Shown: in pieces, positions 35,600-44,220 of the stretch
Layout of the letters: every line of letters begins with the position of its first letter
Numbering within the stretch: position 1 is the first letter of the stretch
Assembly: GCF_003711105.1 (NCBI RefSeq)
Contig: NZ_CP023865.1
Location: forward strand, 2,206,001 to 2,270,000
Direction of reading: 5' to 3'
DNA length: 64,000 bases
From: Actinoplanes teichomyceticus ATCC 31121
Lineage (GTDB): Bacteria > Actinomycetota > Actinomycetes > Mycobacteriales > Micromonosporaceae
Program-made: the position numbers and the translations under genes
Notes under the pieces: generated by a model
What the model was told of the DNA's origin: nothing
The model's database searches: none
Seen by the model: only the letters and a program-made list of their open reading frames with translations

Positions 35600-36826
35600 A
35601 TGATTCATCGACGTAAGGTCATCTTCGGCGCACTGGGCGTGGTCGCGGCCGCCTCGGCCGCCGGGTGTTCCGCACACGGCGGGGCCGCATCCGGGAGCGC
35701 CGGCCGGGTCGAGCCGGTGGCGGGCACCGAGAAGCCGGTCGCCCCGGTCCGGTTGACCGTGACGCCGGCGCACCGGGCCACCGGGGTGTCCCCGGTGCAG
35801 CCGATCGTCGTCGCCGCCGCGCAGGGCGTGCTGCGCTCGGTCACCGTCACCGGTGGCAAGACCACGATCAGCGGCTCCATGCAGGCCGACGGCAGTTGGC
35901 GCTCGACCGAGGACCTCGCCTACGGCAAGACGTTCCGGGTGGTCGCGACGGCCGCCGACAGTTCGGGCGCGACGAGCCGGCACACCTCCACGTTCACCAC
36001 GGTCACGCCGGACCACCTCGCGCGGATCACGTTCCAGGCCAACGCGATGAGCGCGCTCCGCAGCGGCCACACGTACGGCGCCGGCCAGCCGGTCATCATC
36101 GCGTTCAGCCGCGCCGTCGACAGAGCCGCGGCGGAGAGGGCCATCGAGATCACCACCTCGCCCGCGGTGGACGGCAGGTTCTACTGGGCGAACGACCGGA
36201 CCGTGCACTGGCGGCCGGCGAAATACTGGACCGGCGGCACGACGGTCAAGGTGAACGTCAACGCCTTCGGCGTCAAGCTCGGCAAGCAGGTGTACGGCGC
36301 GAAGAACGCGTCGACCCACTTCCGGATCGGACGTCAGCTGGTCGCGATCAGTGACAACCGGACACATCACACGAAGGTCTATATCGACGGCAAGCTCGTC
36401 CGGACCATGAAGAGCAGCCTCGGCAAGGGCGGCTCCACCACGGGCGCGAACGGCGAACACGTCAGTTACTGGACGGCCGGCGGCCCGCACGTCGTGCTGT
36501 CCAAGGAGCGGGTGCACACCATGAGCTCGGCCAGTTACGGCGTCACCGACCCGAAGGACCCGAACTACTACGGCGCCGAGGAGATCGAGTACTGCACCCG
36601 GATCACCTACTCCGGCGAGTTCCTGCACGCCGCCCCCTGGAACCAGGCGCTCGGCCGGGCCAACCTGTCGCACGGCTGCATCAACCTCAGCGTGGCCGAC
36701 GCCCGGTGGGTGTACGAGAACTTCCTGGTCGGCGACATCGTGGACGTCCGCAACAGCCCCCGCAAGCTGCCGATCTGGAACGGGCTCGGCGACTGGACGG
36801 TCCCGTTCGACCGGTACGGCCGCTGA
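35600..36826 (+). CDS. Lipoprotein L,D-transpeptidase (YkuD domain)
   Basis: The ATG at 35600 is favoured; a GTG 9 nt earlier is in frame. The 408-residue product has a lipobox (VVAAASAAGCS), so it is probably a lipid-anchored exported protein. Two Ig-like domains follow (one with ATGVSPVQPIVVAAAQG, the next ITFQANAMSALRSG...). The C-terminal YkuD domain has the catalytic motif HAAPWNQALGRANLSHGCIN (Cys nucleophile, His, Ser/Gly). This is the Ldt plan known from mycobacteria: cross-linking 3-3 bonds in peptidoglycan. The ECF-like promoter upstream would fit control by cell-wall stress. Confidence 0.9.
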   Translation: MIHRRKVIFGALGVVAAASAAGCSAHGGAASGSAGRVEPVAGTEKPVAPVRLTVTPAHRATGVSPVQPIVVAAAQGVLRSVTVTGGKTTISGSMQADGSWRSTEDLAYGKTFRVVATAADSSGATSRHTSTFTTVTPDHLARITFQANAMSALRSGHTYGAGQPVIIAFSRAVDRAAAERAIEITTSPAVDGRFYWANDRTVHWRPAKYWTGGTTVKVNVNAFGVKLGKQVYGAKNASTHFRIGRQLVAISDNRTHHTKVYIDGKLVRTMKSSLGKGGSTTGANGEHVSYWTAGGPHVVLSKERVHTMSSASYGVTDPKDPNYYGAEEIEYCTRITYSGEFLHAAPWNQALGRANLSHGCINLSVADARWVYENFLVGDIVDVRNSPRKLPIWNGLGDWTVPFDRYGR

Positions 36827-36937
36827 CCGGGGCCGGGCCCGCGCCCTCCGGTCAGGCGAGAAGCGTCGTCACCCCGGCCGCTGTCCCGCCCGATCGCCGC
36901 GACCGGTGCGTTCCCGCCGTCCGCCCGGGCCCGCCGG

Positions 36938-38428
36938 TCAGCCCGGCTGGTGGACCGGGCCGCCCGCGGTCGAGAGCTGCCGGTACGGCCCGACCGCGGC
37001 CAGCGCCTGAGCGATCGCGTCGACGGTGGTGTCGGTGCGGATCTCATGGGCCTGCGGCCAGTCGTCGGCGTCCCGGGCCAGCAGGGCGGCGATCCGGGCG
37101 TCCGCGTCGGAGTACCCGCCCGGGACGCGAGCGGCCAGCCGGTCCGCGAGCGTCGCCGGCTCGGCGGTGCAGCGCAGCTCGGTCAGGTCGCTGTGGGCAC
37201 AGGTGGCCAGGGAGCGGGCGCAGCCGCGCCGTCGTTCGCTCGTCCAGGAGGCGTCCAGAATGACCGTCTCGCCGTGTTCGAGCAGGCGGCGGGCGCGCCA
37301 CATCATCTCGGCGTAGGTGCGTTCGGTCCACTCGGCGGTGTAGATCCCGGTGCGGTAGTCGGCGGCGCCGGTCCCCGGGTCGATGCCGGCCAGCTCCTTG
37401 CGGATCCGGTCGCTGCTCAGGACGGTGGCGCCGAGCCGGTCGGCGAGCCGGCCGGCCAGGGTCGACTTGCCGGTCGCCGGTGTCCCGCCGACCAGCACCA
37501 GCCGGACCGCGCCGGCGCGCAGGTGCCGCAGGGTCAGATCGGTGTAGTCGGCGACGTCGACGGCCGCGTCCGGATCGCCCTGCTCGTGACGCAGGCAGGC
37601 GACCTTGGCGCGGACGAACGCCCGGTACGCCGAGTAGTGGTGGACCAGTGCCTCCGGCGCCGGATCGCCGCTGAACTCCAGGTATCCGGCGAGGAAGTCG
37701 TGCGCGAGGGCGGGCGCGCCCAGGTGTTCCAGGTCCATGGTCAGGAACGCCACGTCGTCGAGCACGTCGAGGTAGCGCAGCCGGTCGTCGAACTCCAGGC
37801 AGTCCAGCACCCGGGGGCCGTCGTCGAGCAGGAAGATGTCGTCGGCGATCAGGTCGCCGTGGCCGTCGACGATGTGCCCGTGCCCGATCCGCTCGGTGAA
37901 CAGCCGGTCCCGGCCGGCCAGGAACTCGTGCGTACGGTCCTCCACCTCGGCGGCGTCCAGGGCGTCCAGCACCCCGCCGTGGAAGCGGCGCAGCTGGGTG
38001 AACGTGGCGTCCCACCGGTCCTGCAGCGCGGCCCGGGAGCCCTCGATGTCGATCGTGGGCCCGCGCCGCGCCCGGGCGTGGAAGGCGGCCAGCATCCGGG
38101 CCAGCCGGCGCAGGTCGGCGGCGATCGGGGCCGGCCTGCGGACCAGCGTGGACAGGCGCCGGTCGGCCGGCATCCGGCGCATCACCACGAGATGGTCGCA
38201 GGGTTCCCCGTCCGGACCGAGCACGTCGGCGACGCCGAGGTAGACGTCCGGCGCCAGCCGGCGGTTGAGCTGGATCTCCCGGTGGCAGACCCGGGACCGG
38301 TCGGTTCGCTGGCGGAAGTCGAGGAAGCCCAGATCGACCGGCTTCTTCAGCTTGTACACGCGATCACCGAGGAAGAACAGCACCGCGGTGTGTGTCTGCA
38401 GCATCTCCGCGTGGCCGGGCACTGCCAT
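36938..38428 (-). CDS. APH-like kinase domain fused to a P-loop AAA/zeta-type ATPase
   Basis: The ATG at 38428 follows GGTGGTGG. The 496-residue product has an N-terminal aminoglycoside-phosphotransferase-like domain (LFFLGDRVYKLKKPVDLGFL; GHGDLIADDI; LDCLEFDDRLRYLDVLDDVA). The C-terminal half is a P-loop ATPase with LVGGTPATGKSTLAGRLAD and later AHEIRTDTTVDAIAQAL. This two-domain family (COG0645-type, often labelled bifunctional aminoglycoside phosphotransferase/ATP-binding) is found beside universal-stress genes in actinobacteria, as here. It is not evidence of antibiotic resistance. It lies at the left edge of the Usp island and points away from it. Confidence 0.8.
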   Translation of the reverse strand: MAVPGHAEMLQTHTAVLFFLGDRVYKLKKPVDLGFLDFRQRTDRSRVCHREIQLNRRLAPDVYLGVADVLGPDGEPCDHLVVMRRMPADRRLSTLVRRPAPIAADLRRLARMLAAFHARARRGPTIDIEGSRAALQDRWDATFTQLRRFHGGVLDALDAAEVEDRTHEFLAGRDRLFTERIGHGHIVDGHGDLIADDIFLLDDGPRVLDCLEFDDRLRYLDVLDDVAFLTMDLEHLGAPALAHDFLAGYLEFSGDPAPEALVHHYSAYRAFVRAKVACLRHEQGDPDAAVDVADYTDLTLRHLRAGAVRLVLVGGTPATGKSTLAGRLADRLGATVLSSDRIRKELAGIDPGTGAADYRTGIYTAEWTERTYAEMMWRARRLLEHGETVILDASWTSERRRGCARSLATCAHSDLTELRCTAEPATLADRLAARVPGGYSDADARIAALLARDADDWPQAHEIRTDTTVDAIAQALAAVGPYRQLSTAGGPVHQPG

Positions 38429-38594
38429 GATCCACCACCCCCATGGCTTCTCCACTCCACCGTCATTCTGTCGTCCCGGCGCCGGCAGGGGACGTCGGGC
38501 CGGGAAACCGGGGCCGATGACCTGCCCGGAGCCGGCCCCCACGCGCCTGGTCCGGGGAAACAATGAGGGGGAGGACCGCGAGAGGAGGGTAGTG

Positions 38595-38870
38595 ATGATT
38601 CATACGCGGAACTGGGCCGTGGAAATCGCCATCGACGAGGACGAGGAGGACCGGCGTACCCGTGCGGTCGCCCTGCTGCGCACCGGGGCCGGGCAGCCGG
38701 TCCGGGGCGAGGGCATCGCCCGCCGGGCGCCCCGCGACCGGGAGGTGCCGGAGATCGGTGACGAGCTGGCGACGGCGCGCGCCCTGTCCGACCTCGCCTA
38801 CCAGTTGCTGGACGTGACGGCCGCGGACATCGAGGAGATCACCCACCGCCCGGCGCACCTGAACTGTTAG
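38595..38870 (+). CDS. DUF1876-family small protein
   Basis: The ATG is preceded by GAGAGGAGGGTAGTG. The 91-residue product has the DUF1876 layout: WAVEIAIDEDEEDRRTRAVA, LLRTGAGQPVRGEG, then VPEIGDELATARALSDLAYQ and LLDVTAADIEEIT. DUF1876 proteins are small actinobacterial proteins found with Usp and other stress genes; by recollection the fold is dsRBD-like, but function is not established. A near-perfect 14-bp hairpin follows the gene. Confidence 0.85.
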   Translation: MIHTRNWAVEIAIDEDEEDRRTRAVALLRTGAGQPVRGEGIARRAPRDREVPEIGDELATARALSDLAYQLLDVTAADIEEITHRPAHLNC

Positions 38871-38890
38871 GGGTCGCGGCGGGCCAGCAC

Positions 38891-38925
38891 GGCGGTGCCC
38901 GGCTCCTCGCCAGCCCGGCACCGCC
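38891..38925. terminator. Hairpin after the DUF1876 gene
   Basis: A 14-bp stem GGCGGTGCCCGGCT / AGCCCGGCACCGCC with one mismatch and a 7-nt loop begins 20 bp after the stop. Confidence 0.5.
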
Positions 38926-39004
38926 CGCTCGTGCCGGTGGCGCACACGCCGGCGAAGCGGAAGCGGCGCATCGTACGGATCGTCCCGGATCATGGAGGTG
39001 CGTG

Positions 39005-39470
39005 ATGACACGGTTTCGAGGACCCGGACCCCTCCGGCGTCCGTGACGGCGACATCGTCGTCGGCGTGGACGGGTCGCCACCGGCCCAGCGGGCGCTGCG
39101 CTGGGCGGCCGGTCAGGCGCGGCTCACCGGCGCTCGGCTGCACGTGGTGACCGCCTGGGAGCTGCCGTCCTACCACGGGTGGGCGCCGCCCGCCCCGTAC
39201 GACGAGGATCTGGCCGCGACCGCCGGCAAGGTGCTGTCGATATCGGTGCGCGAGGTGCTCGGCGACGAGCCGTCCGACCTGGTGGTGGCCGAGAGCGTGG
39301 TGCCCGGACACCCGGTGCAGGTGCTGGTCGACGCGTCGGCCCGGGCCGCCCTGCTGGTGGTGGGCTGCCGCGGGCACGGCGCCTTCACCGGCGCCCTGCT
39401 CGGCTCGGTCAGCCAGCAGTGCGTCCAGCACTCCCGCTGCCCGGTCGTGGTGGTGCGCGGGAGCGGATGA
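39005..39470 (+). CDS. Universal stress protein with apparent +1 frameshift near the start
   Basis: GGAGG at about 38994 followed by ATG at 39005 makes an ordinary start, but that frame stops after 13 codons (MTRFRGPGPLRRP). The adjacent frame, from the TTC at 39015, gives ...FEDPDPSGVRDGDIVVGVDGS and a complete Usp domain to 39470. The shift needed is +1 within CGG TTT CGA, so full translation would be about 154 residues, the normal Usp length. The ATP motif is GCRGHGAFTGALLGSVS. Without the shift, translation could begin only at the GTG 39066, inside the first strand, with no good ribosome site. Options: a programmed frameshift, a recent disabling insertion, or a sequence error. Confidence 0.7.
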
Positions 39471-39725
39471 GGGACGTCCGGCCGGCAGCTCGTGATCAGA
39501 AGTGGGTTCGGGACACCGGCCTGCGCATCGCGCCGGCCGGTGTCACGTCACGTGCCGGTACCGCGGTGTCCGGCGACGTCCTGGCCGGGCCGCGCTCGGG
39601 GCCCGGCACGTGATCGCGGGACCGGGACAGGCCGAACGGCACTACAACGGAGCGTGTTCGAGGGTTCACTTGAGGTGAGGGCGTCGGTGGTTCGGCCCGG
39701 CGCCCCGGCATTCGGAGGTGCCGTC

Positions 39726-40643
39726 ATGAGAAACATCGAACAATTCAGGGACGAGACGGCGGCACGCCGCACCATGGGCGGCGTCAACCATTTCGGTGAC
39801 ATGATCAATCGCTACCTGGGTGCGGTCAGCTACCCCGACCCGTACGCCGCCGCGCCCGCCCGGGCCCCGGCCGCGAAACGGGCCGCGGCCACCCTCACCG
39901 CCGGAACCGTCCTGGTCGGCGTGGACGACAGCCTGATCAGCACGGTCGCGGTCGATCACGCCGCGATCGAGGCCGAGCTGCACGGCTGGGCCCTGCGCCT
40001 GGTCACGATCCAGCACACCGGCGCCGACGAGGCGGGGGAGACCCTGCTGCGCCGGCTGACCGACCGGGTGCACGCCAGCGCCCCGGCGGTCCCGGTGACC
40101 AGCCGGCTCACCGTCGGGGCCCGGCCGGCCCCGGTGCTGCTGGCCACCGCCGCCGACGCGGACCTGCTCGTGGTCGGTCACCGGCACGGCGCCGCGACCA
40201 CCGCGCTCGGGCGCAGCGTCGCCGACCGGGTGTGCCACGGCCACCCCGGGCCGGTCCTGGTGGTCCGGATGCCGGACTGGCCGGCCGGGCCGGAGTTCGG
40301 CACCAGGCCGCTGGCGGTGGCCGTGGACGGCTCGCCGGCGGCACGGGTGGCGGAGGAGTTCGCGTACGCCGAAGCCCGCGTCCGCGGCTGTGAGGTCACC
40401 CTGCTGCACGTCGTCGGCGACCGGATGGACCTGGCCCGGCGGCAGGAGACCCGCGACGGCGTACCGGTGCACCACCGGATCGTCTCCGGCGACCCGGTCT
40501 CGGCTCTGGTGGAGGAGTCCGCCCGGGCGGCCGCGGTGGTGATCGCGCGTCACCGGCACGACGTGCTGAACCGGACCCTGCTCGGGCCGGCCACGCACGT
40601 GCTGCCTCAGCGCGCGCTCTGCCCGGTCTTCCTGGTCGGCTGA
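39726..40643 (+). CDS. Tandem-domain universal stress protein (A-type)
   Basis: The ATG follows TTCGGAGGTGCCGTC. The 305-residue product has an unusual N-terminal segment of about 60 residues, with MGGVNHFGDMINRYLGAV and SYPDPYAAAPAR, then two Usp domains. The first-domain ATP loop is VGHRHGAATTALGRSVADRV, where the usual G-x-x-G is G-H-R-H-G. The second is ARHRHDVLNRTLLGPATHV, which has lost the Gly-rich motif. The gene at 45444 shares the N-terminal plan and both altered loops, so the two are close paralogues. Confidence 0.85.
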   Translation: MRNIEQFRDETAARRTMGGVNHFGDMINRYLGAVSYPDPYAAAPARAPAAKRAAATLTAGTVLVGVDDSLISTVAVDHAAIEAELHGWALRLVTIQHTGADEAGETLLRRLTDRVHASAPAVPVTSRLTVGARPAPVLLATAADADLLVVGHRHGAATTALGRSVADRVCHGHPGPVLVVRMPDWPAGPEFGTRPLAVAVDGSPAARVAEEFAYAEARVRGCEVTLLHVVGDRMDLARRQETRDGVPVHHRIVSGDPVSALVEESARAAAVVIARHRHDVLNRTLLGPATHVLPQRALCPVFLVG

Positions 40644-40652
40644 GCGCGGCAA

Positions 40653-40679
40653 CGGCCGGCGCCCCACGGGCGCCGGCCG
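40653..40679. terminator. Hairpin between two convergent Usp genes
   Basis: A perfect 12-bp stem CGGCCGGCGCCC / GGGCGCCGGCCG with a 3-nt loop, 10 bp after the Usp stop. Confidence 0.7.
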
Positions 40680-40694
40680 CGTCTGGTCCGGCTC

Positions 40695-41174
40695 CTACCG
40701 GTGCGCGCCGACGGTACGCAACGCCGGCTCCCGGTCCGGCACCGGTTCACCCATCCGGGACGGGATCACCACCACCGGGCAGATCGCCTTGCGGATGCAG
40801 GCCTCGCTGACCGAACCGAGCACGGTGTGCCGCAACCTGCTGTGCCCGTGGCTGCCCAGCACCAGCAGGTCGGCGCTGCGGGCGGCCCCGGTCAGCACCT
40901 CGGCCGGTGACCCCTCGACCGCCTCCGCGGCGATCGGCAGGTGCGCGCCGTGCACGGCCAGGACCGCTCGGATCTGCTGATCGAGCAGCTCGGCGGCCCG
41001 CCGGCGCTCCTCCTGCGGCGAGGCCGTGTCACTGGCCTCGACGCCCTCCCAGGACCACGCCATCACCGCTTGCACGGCGGTGTCGCGGTCGGCGGCCTCC
41101 TGGGCCGCCCACTCCAGCGCGCGGCGGCCGCTGTCGGAGCCGTCCACGCCTACGACGATCAGATGTTTGTTCAC
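40695..41174 (-). CDS. Single-domain universal stress protein
   Basis: The start is a GTG at 41174 with AAGGGGGG 5 nt upstream. The 159-residue product begins with the strand LIVVGVDGSDSGRRALEWAA and has the intact ATP-binding loop GSHGHSRLRHTVLGSVSEAC, so nucleotide binding is expected (family knowledge). Usp proteins respond to starvation, hypoxia or redox stress. It is one of eight in the window. Confidence 0.9.
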   Translation of the reverse strand: MNKHLIVVGVDGSDSGRRALEWAAQEAADRDTAVQAVMAWSWEGVEASDTASPQEERRRAAELLDQQIRAVLAVHGAHLPIAAEAVEGSPAEVLTGAARSADLLVLGSHGHSRLRHTVLGSVSEACIRKAICPVVVIPSRMGEPVPDREPALRTVGAHR

Positions 41175-41267
41175 GTGTGCCCCCCTTGGATGATGGCGGC
41201 TGCCCGGCGCCGGAGCGGCTCCGGCCCGCGCAGCCGCCGCATGGTCGGGTCCGGTCCCGGCCGGTGC

Positions 41268-42152
41268 TCATGGCGTGCCGTCCCGCCCGTGCTCCGGGCG
41301 CACGATCAGGACCGGGCATGCGGCGTGGTGCAGCAGCTGCAGGCCGACGGAGCCGAGCAGGGTACCGGCGAGCACCCCGTGGCCCCGGCTGCCGACGATC
41401 ACCAGCTGGGCGTCCCGCGAGGCGTCGACCAGCACCGCCGCGGCGCCGTCCGGCGACACCAGGGTCTCCACCTCTACGTCGGGGAACTTCGCCTGCCACG
41501 GCGCGAGGTGCTCGGCCAGCCGGATGCGCTCGGCGGCGTCCTGCACCGGGGCCCGCAGGTAGGCCGGCGGGAGGTCGCCGTCGTACGGCGGGAGCGGCGG
41601 CACGTACGCGCGGATCGCCACCAGCTTGACGCCGCGCTGGTGAGCCGCGGCGAACGCGGCCTCCAGCACGCCGTCGGCCGCCACGGAGTCGTCCACCCCG
41701 GCGGCCACCGGCCGGTCGCCGTGCTCGGCGTCGTCCGGGACCACGGTGACCGAGCAGTGGGCGTGGGTGGCGACCCGCTGGCTCACCGACCCGAGCCGCA
41801 GCCCGGGGAAACCGCCGTGCCCGCGGTGACCGAGGACCATCAGCCCGGCCGTCTCGGAGGCGATCACCAGCTGGGCGGCCGGGCTGCCGATCAGCACGCC
41901 GGTCTCCACCCCGAGCGACGGCGCGACCGCGCGCGCCTGTTCGGCCGCCGCGGCCGTGATGGCCTCGGCGGCCTGGTGGGCGGCCCGGTACTGCTCGCCG
42001 GCGAAGTCGTACCGCGCGGTCGCCCATTCCCAGTCCAGCACGTGCACGACCCGCAGCGGCTGCTCGCGGCGCCGCGCCTCGGCCGCGGCCCACCGGACCG
42101 CGAACCGGCTGGCATCGGCGCCGTCGACCGCGACGACGACGGTTCGTGTCAT
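41268..42152 (-). CDS. Tandem-domain universal stress protein, both ATP loops intact
   Basis: The ATG at 42152 follows GGAGGGAGCCGAC. The 294-residue product has two Usp domains: VVVAVDGADASRFAVRWAAA with loop GHRGHGGFPGLRLGSVSQRV, and a second with loop GSRGHGVLAGTLLGSVGLQL. The linker region (EHGDRPVAAGVDDSVAADGV) opens domain two. Both loops match G-x2-G-x9-G-S, so it should bind two ATP, unlike several neighbours. It is followed 93 bp later by the single-domain Usp on the same strand. Confidence 0.9.
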   Translation of the reverse strand: MTRTVVVAVDGADASRFAVRWAAAEARRREQPLRVVHVLDWEWATARYDFAGEQYRAAHQAAEAITAAAAEQARAVAPSLGVETGVLIGSPAAQLVIASETAGLMVLGHRGHGGFPGLRLGSVSQRVATHAHCSVTVVPDDAEHGDRPVAAGVDDSVAADGVLEAAFAAAHQRGVKLVAIRAYVPPLPPYDGDLPPAYLRAPVQDAAERIRLAEHLAPWQAKFPDVEVETLVSPDGAAAVLVDASRDAQLVIVGSRGHGVLAGTLLGSVGLQLLHHAACPVLIVRPEHGRDGTP

Positions 42153-42190
42153 GTCGGCTCCCTCCACGGGCCTGCTCGCATCGTCGTCCG

Positions 42191-42250
42191 GGTCGTGCCG
42201 GCGGCGTCCCGGTCGTGCCGGCGGCGTCCGGGTCGTGCCGGCGGCGTCCG
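42191..42250. repeat. 20-bp tandem repeat, 3 copies
   Basis: Three head-to-tail copies of GGTCGTGCCGGCGGCGTCCG; the first ends in C instead of G. They lie in the 200-bp gap between two leftward genes, upstream of the tandem Usp gene. Confidence 0.9.
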
Positions 42251-42355
42251 GCCGCGCCGAGCAGATGCGGGTTGCGGGTCCCTACCGAAAGCGTCCCATG
42301 CCGGCTGCGGCGGGACCGGGGGATTGGGGCTCGCCCGGGCCCGGTCGCGCTCCGG

Positions 42356-42853
42356 TCAGCCGGCCGTCGCCGGCGCGGCTTCCCGCTGCTGCTCGGCCAG
42401 TGACAGGTACAGGCGACTCCAGTCGCGTTGTTTGCGCTCGGCGCGCCGCAGCGCCAGCGCCCGCGACGACAGCCGCCAGCGCCACAGCGCCGTGATCCGC
42501 AGCTCGCGGTCGGACATCCGGCGGAAGCGCGGATCCCCGGCGGCGGCCTGCGCGTACACCCGGTCGGTCTCCCGGACCAGCCCGGCGTGCCAGCGGTCCC
42601 GGCAGCGCTCGGCCTCGCGCAGGCAACCGGCGGCCTGCTCGTTCCAGTTCAACCGGCACTGGCGGCAGCCGGGCGGCACCCACACCGGCCAGTACCGCGC
42701 GTCGCCCTGCGGCGGCCCGACGAGGTGCCCGGCGCACGGCACGACGCCGTCGCGGCCGGCTCGAGGGCAGACCCCGGCCGGCGTGGGTCCGCGGCAGACG
42801 TCGATGACCTGACCGGTGACCGGTTCGCGGATCGCTACCGTGGTGGTGCTCAT
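42356..42853 (-). CDS. Cysteine-containing hypothetical protein, possible zinc ribbon
   Basis: The ATG at 42853 follows TGAGGAGGCGGGGACG. The 165-residue product has Cys residues near 20, 29 and 40 and then a tight pair in WVPPGCRQCRLNWNEQAAGC. The second half is helical and Arg-rich (MSDRELRITALWRWRLSSRA). The CxxC plus earlier Cys could bind a metal. No family recognised. It lies between two Usp genes on the same strand. Confidence 0.6.
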   Translation of the reverse strand: MSTTTVAIREPVTGQVIDVCRGPTPAGVCPRAGRDGVVPCAGHLVGPPQGDARYWPVWVPPGCRQCRLNWNEQAAGCLREAERCRDRWHAGLVRETDRVYAQAAAGDPRFRRMSDRELRITALWRWRLSSRALALRRAERKQRDWSRLYLSLAEQQREAAPATAG

Positions 42854-42990
42854 CGTCCCCGCCTCCTCACGGTCGGTGACGGCTCATACCGTCAGTGTCA
42901 CGCCGGCCGGGACCGGCGGTCAGGGGCGAACGGACCACCGGCACGGGGCGAGCGCCCGTATCCGGCCCTCGCCCGGTCGTGGTGGCGCGG

Positions 42991-43833
42991 TCATGCCGCA
43001 CCGACCGTCCCGCCGGTCTCGTGCACCACGGCGAGCGGGCACTTCGCGTGCCGCAACACCCGCCAGGTGGGCGAGCCGAGCAGCAGGCCGCGCACCGCGC
43101 CCAGCCCGCGACCGCCGACGACCAGCAACTGGGCGGTGTCCCCGGCCGCGATCAGCGCGTCGGCCGCGTGCCCGGACACGACCTCGGCCTCGATCCGCAG
43201 CCCGGGGAACTCGTGCCGGGCCGTGTCGACCAGGGTGTCGAAGACCGGTCCGCGGGCGGCCGCCGAATGGTGCGAGCGGATGTCCAGGGCACGCAGCGCG
43301 ACGTCGCGGGCGGCGGCCCGTCCGGCGGCGAACCGCAGCACGGCCGGCGCGTGGCGGGAGCCGTCCAGCGCCGCCACCACCGGCTCGGTCCCCGCCGGGT
43401 GGCCGTGCACCACCACGACCGGGCAGCGCGCGTGCGCGCCCACCTCGGCGGCGACCGAGCCGAGCACGTCGGCCAGGATCCCGTGGTCCCCACCGCCGAG
43501 CACGATCATCGTGGCCCCGGCGGAGCGTTCCACCAGCGCGGTGGAGGTGAGCGCGGGTACGGCGGTGGCGGTCACCTCGACCAGCGGGTGCGTCCGCCGC
43601 GCGTCGGTCACGGCGTCGCCGAGCATCTGCTGGATGACCCGGTCGTAGCTCTCCGGCCGCAGCGCGGGCGACGGCACCACGCTCGCCGCGGGCGCCCAGA
43701 TCGGCCACTCGTCGGCGTACACCAGCTCCGCGGGTGTGTTCGTGCGGCTCGCCTCGTCCAGCGCCCACATCAGGGCGGCCCGGGCGGCGGGTGAACCGTC
43801 GAATCCGATGACGATCCTCTTCTTCTCCTGCAT
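42991..43833 (-). CDS. Tandem-domain universal stress protein
   Basis: The ATG at 43833 follows GGAAGGAGG. The 280-residue product has two Usp domains. The first loop is GGGDHGILADVLGSVAAEV, one residue off the consensus spacing and with Asp at the second Gly; the second is GGRGLGAVRGLLLGSPTWRV, consensus. The first strand is RIVIGFDGSPAARAALMWAL. It is followed 137 bp later by the Cys-containing gene on the same strand. Confidence 0.88.
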   Translation of the reverse strand: MQEKKRIVIGFDGSPAARAALMWALDEASRTNTPAELVYADEWPIWAPAASVVPSPALRPESYDRVIQQMLGDAVTDARRTHPLVEVTATAVPALTSTALVERSAGATMIVLGGGDHGILADVLGSVAAEVGAHARCPVVVVHGHPAGTEPVVAALDGSRHAPAVLRFAAGRAAARDVALRALDIRSHHSAAARGPVFDTLVDTARHEFPGLRIEAEVVSGHAADALIAAGDTAQLLVVGGRGLGAVRGLLLGSPTWRVLRHAKCPLAVVHETGGTVGAA

Positions 43834-44220
43834 GGCCGCGGGCCTCCTTCCCGATCGCCGGCCGCCACGCCGGGTGGCGCTGGGTCCGGTCGCCTTCTCA
43901 GCCTCCATCGGACGCCCGCCCCGGACGGCCGGGCGGGCGTGCCGGTCCGGCCGGGTGGGCCTGCCGGGCCCCGGCGGGCCCGGGACGTGCCGCCTCCGGA
44001 CCGGGGGTGACGCTCCCGGCGCGTCCGGGACGTGCCGCTTCCGGACCGGGGGTGACGCTCCCGGCGCGTCCGGGACGTGCCGCTTCCGGACCGACGGTGA
44101 CGCCGGGTCACCGGCCGCCGCCCGCGGCACCCCGTCGGCACCGGCCGGATGCCGATGTCGCGGGCCCTCCGGACGGCCGGGCGCGAACCCCCGGAGACGG
44201 GCCCCGGGGCGACCCGCCGC
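43834..44220. other. Intergenic space dominated by a 45-bp minisatellite
   Basis: A 387-bp region between two leftward Usp genes. The repeat at 43981-44104 fills a third of it. I see no gene in the rest. Confidence 0.4.
43981..44104. repeat. 45-bp tandem repeat, about 2.75 copies
   Basis: Copies at 43981-44025 and 44026-44070 differ at one site (CCTCC versus CTTCC); a third copy stops at 44104 with two changes. Each begins CGGGACGTGCCGC. The unit is a multiple of 3, but none of the open frames resembles a protein. Confidence 0.9.

Noticed and set aside
36938..38428. Aminoglycoside resistance gene
   Set aside because: The APH-like domain is fused to a zeta-type ATPase and sits by stress genes, as in a conserved family not tied to resistance.
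43981..44104. CRISPR-like array
   Set aside because: The units are directly adjacent with no spacers; this is a minisatellite.
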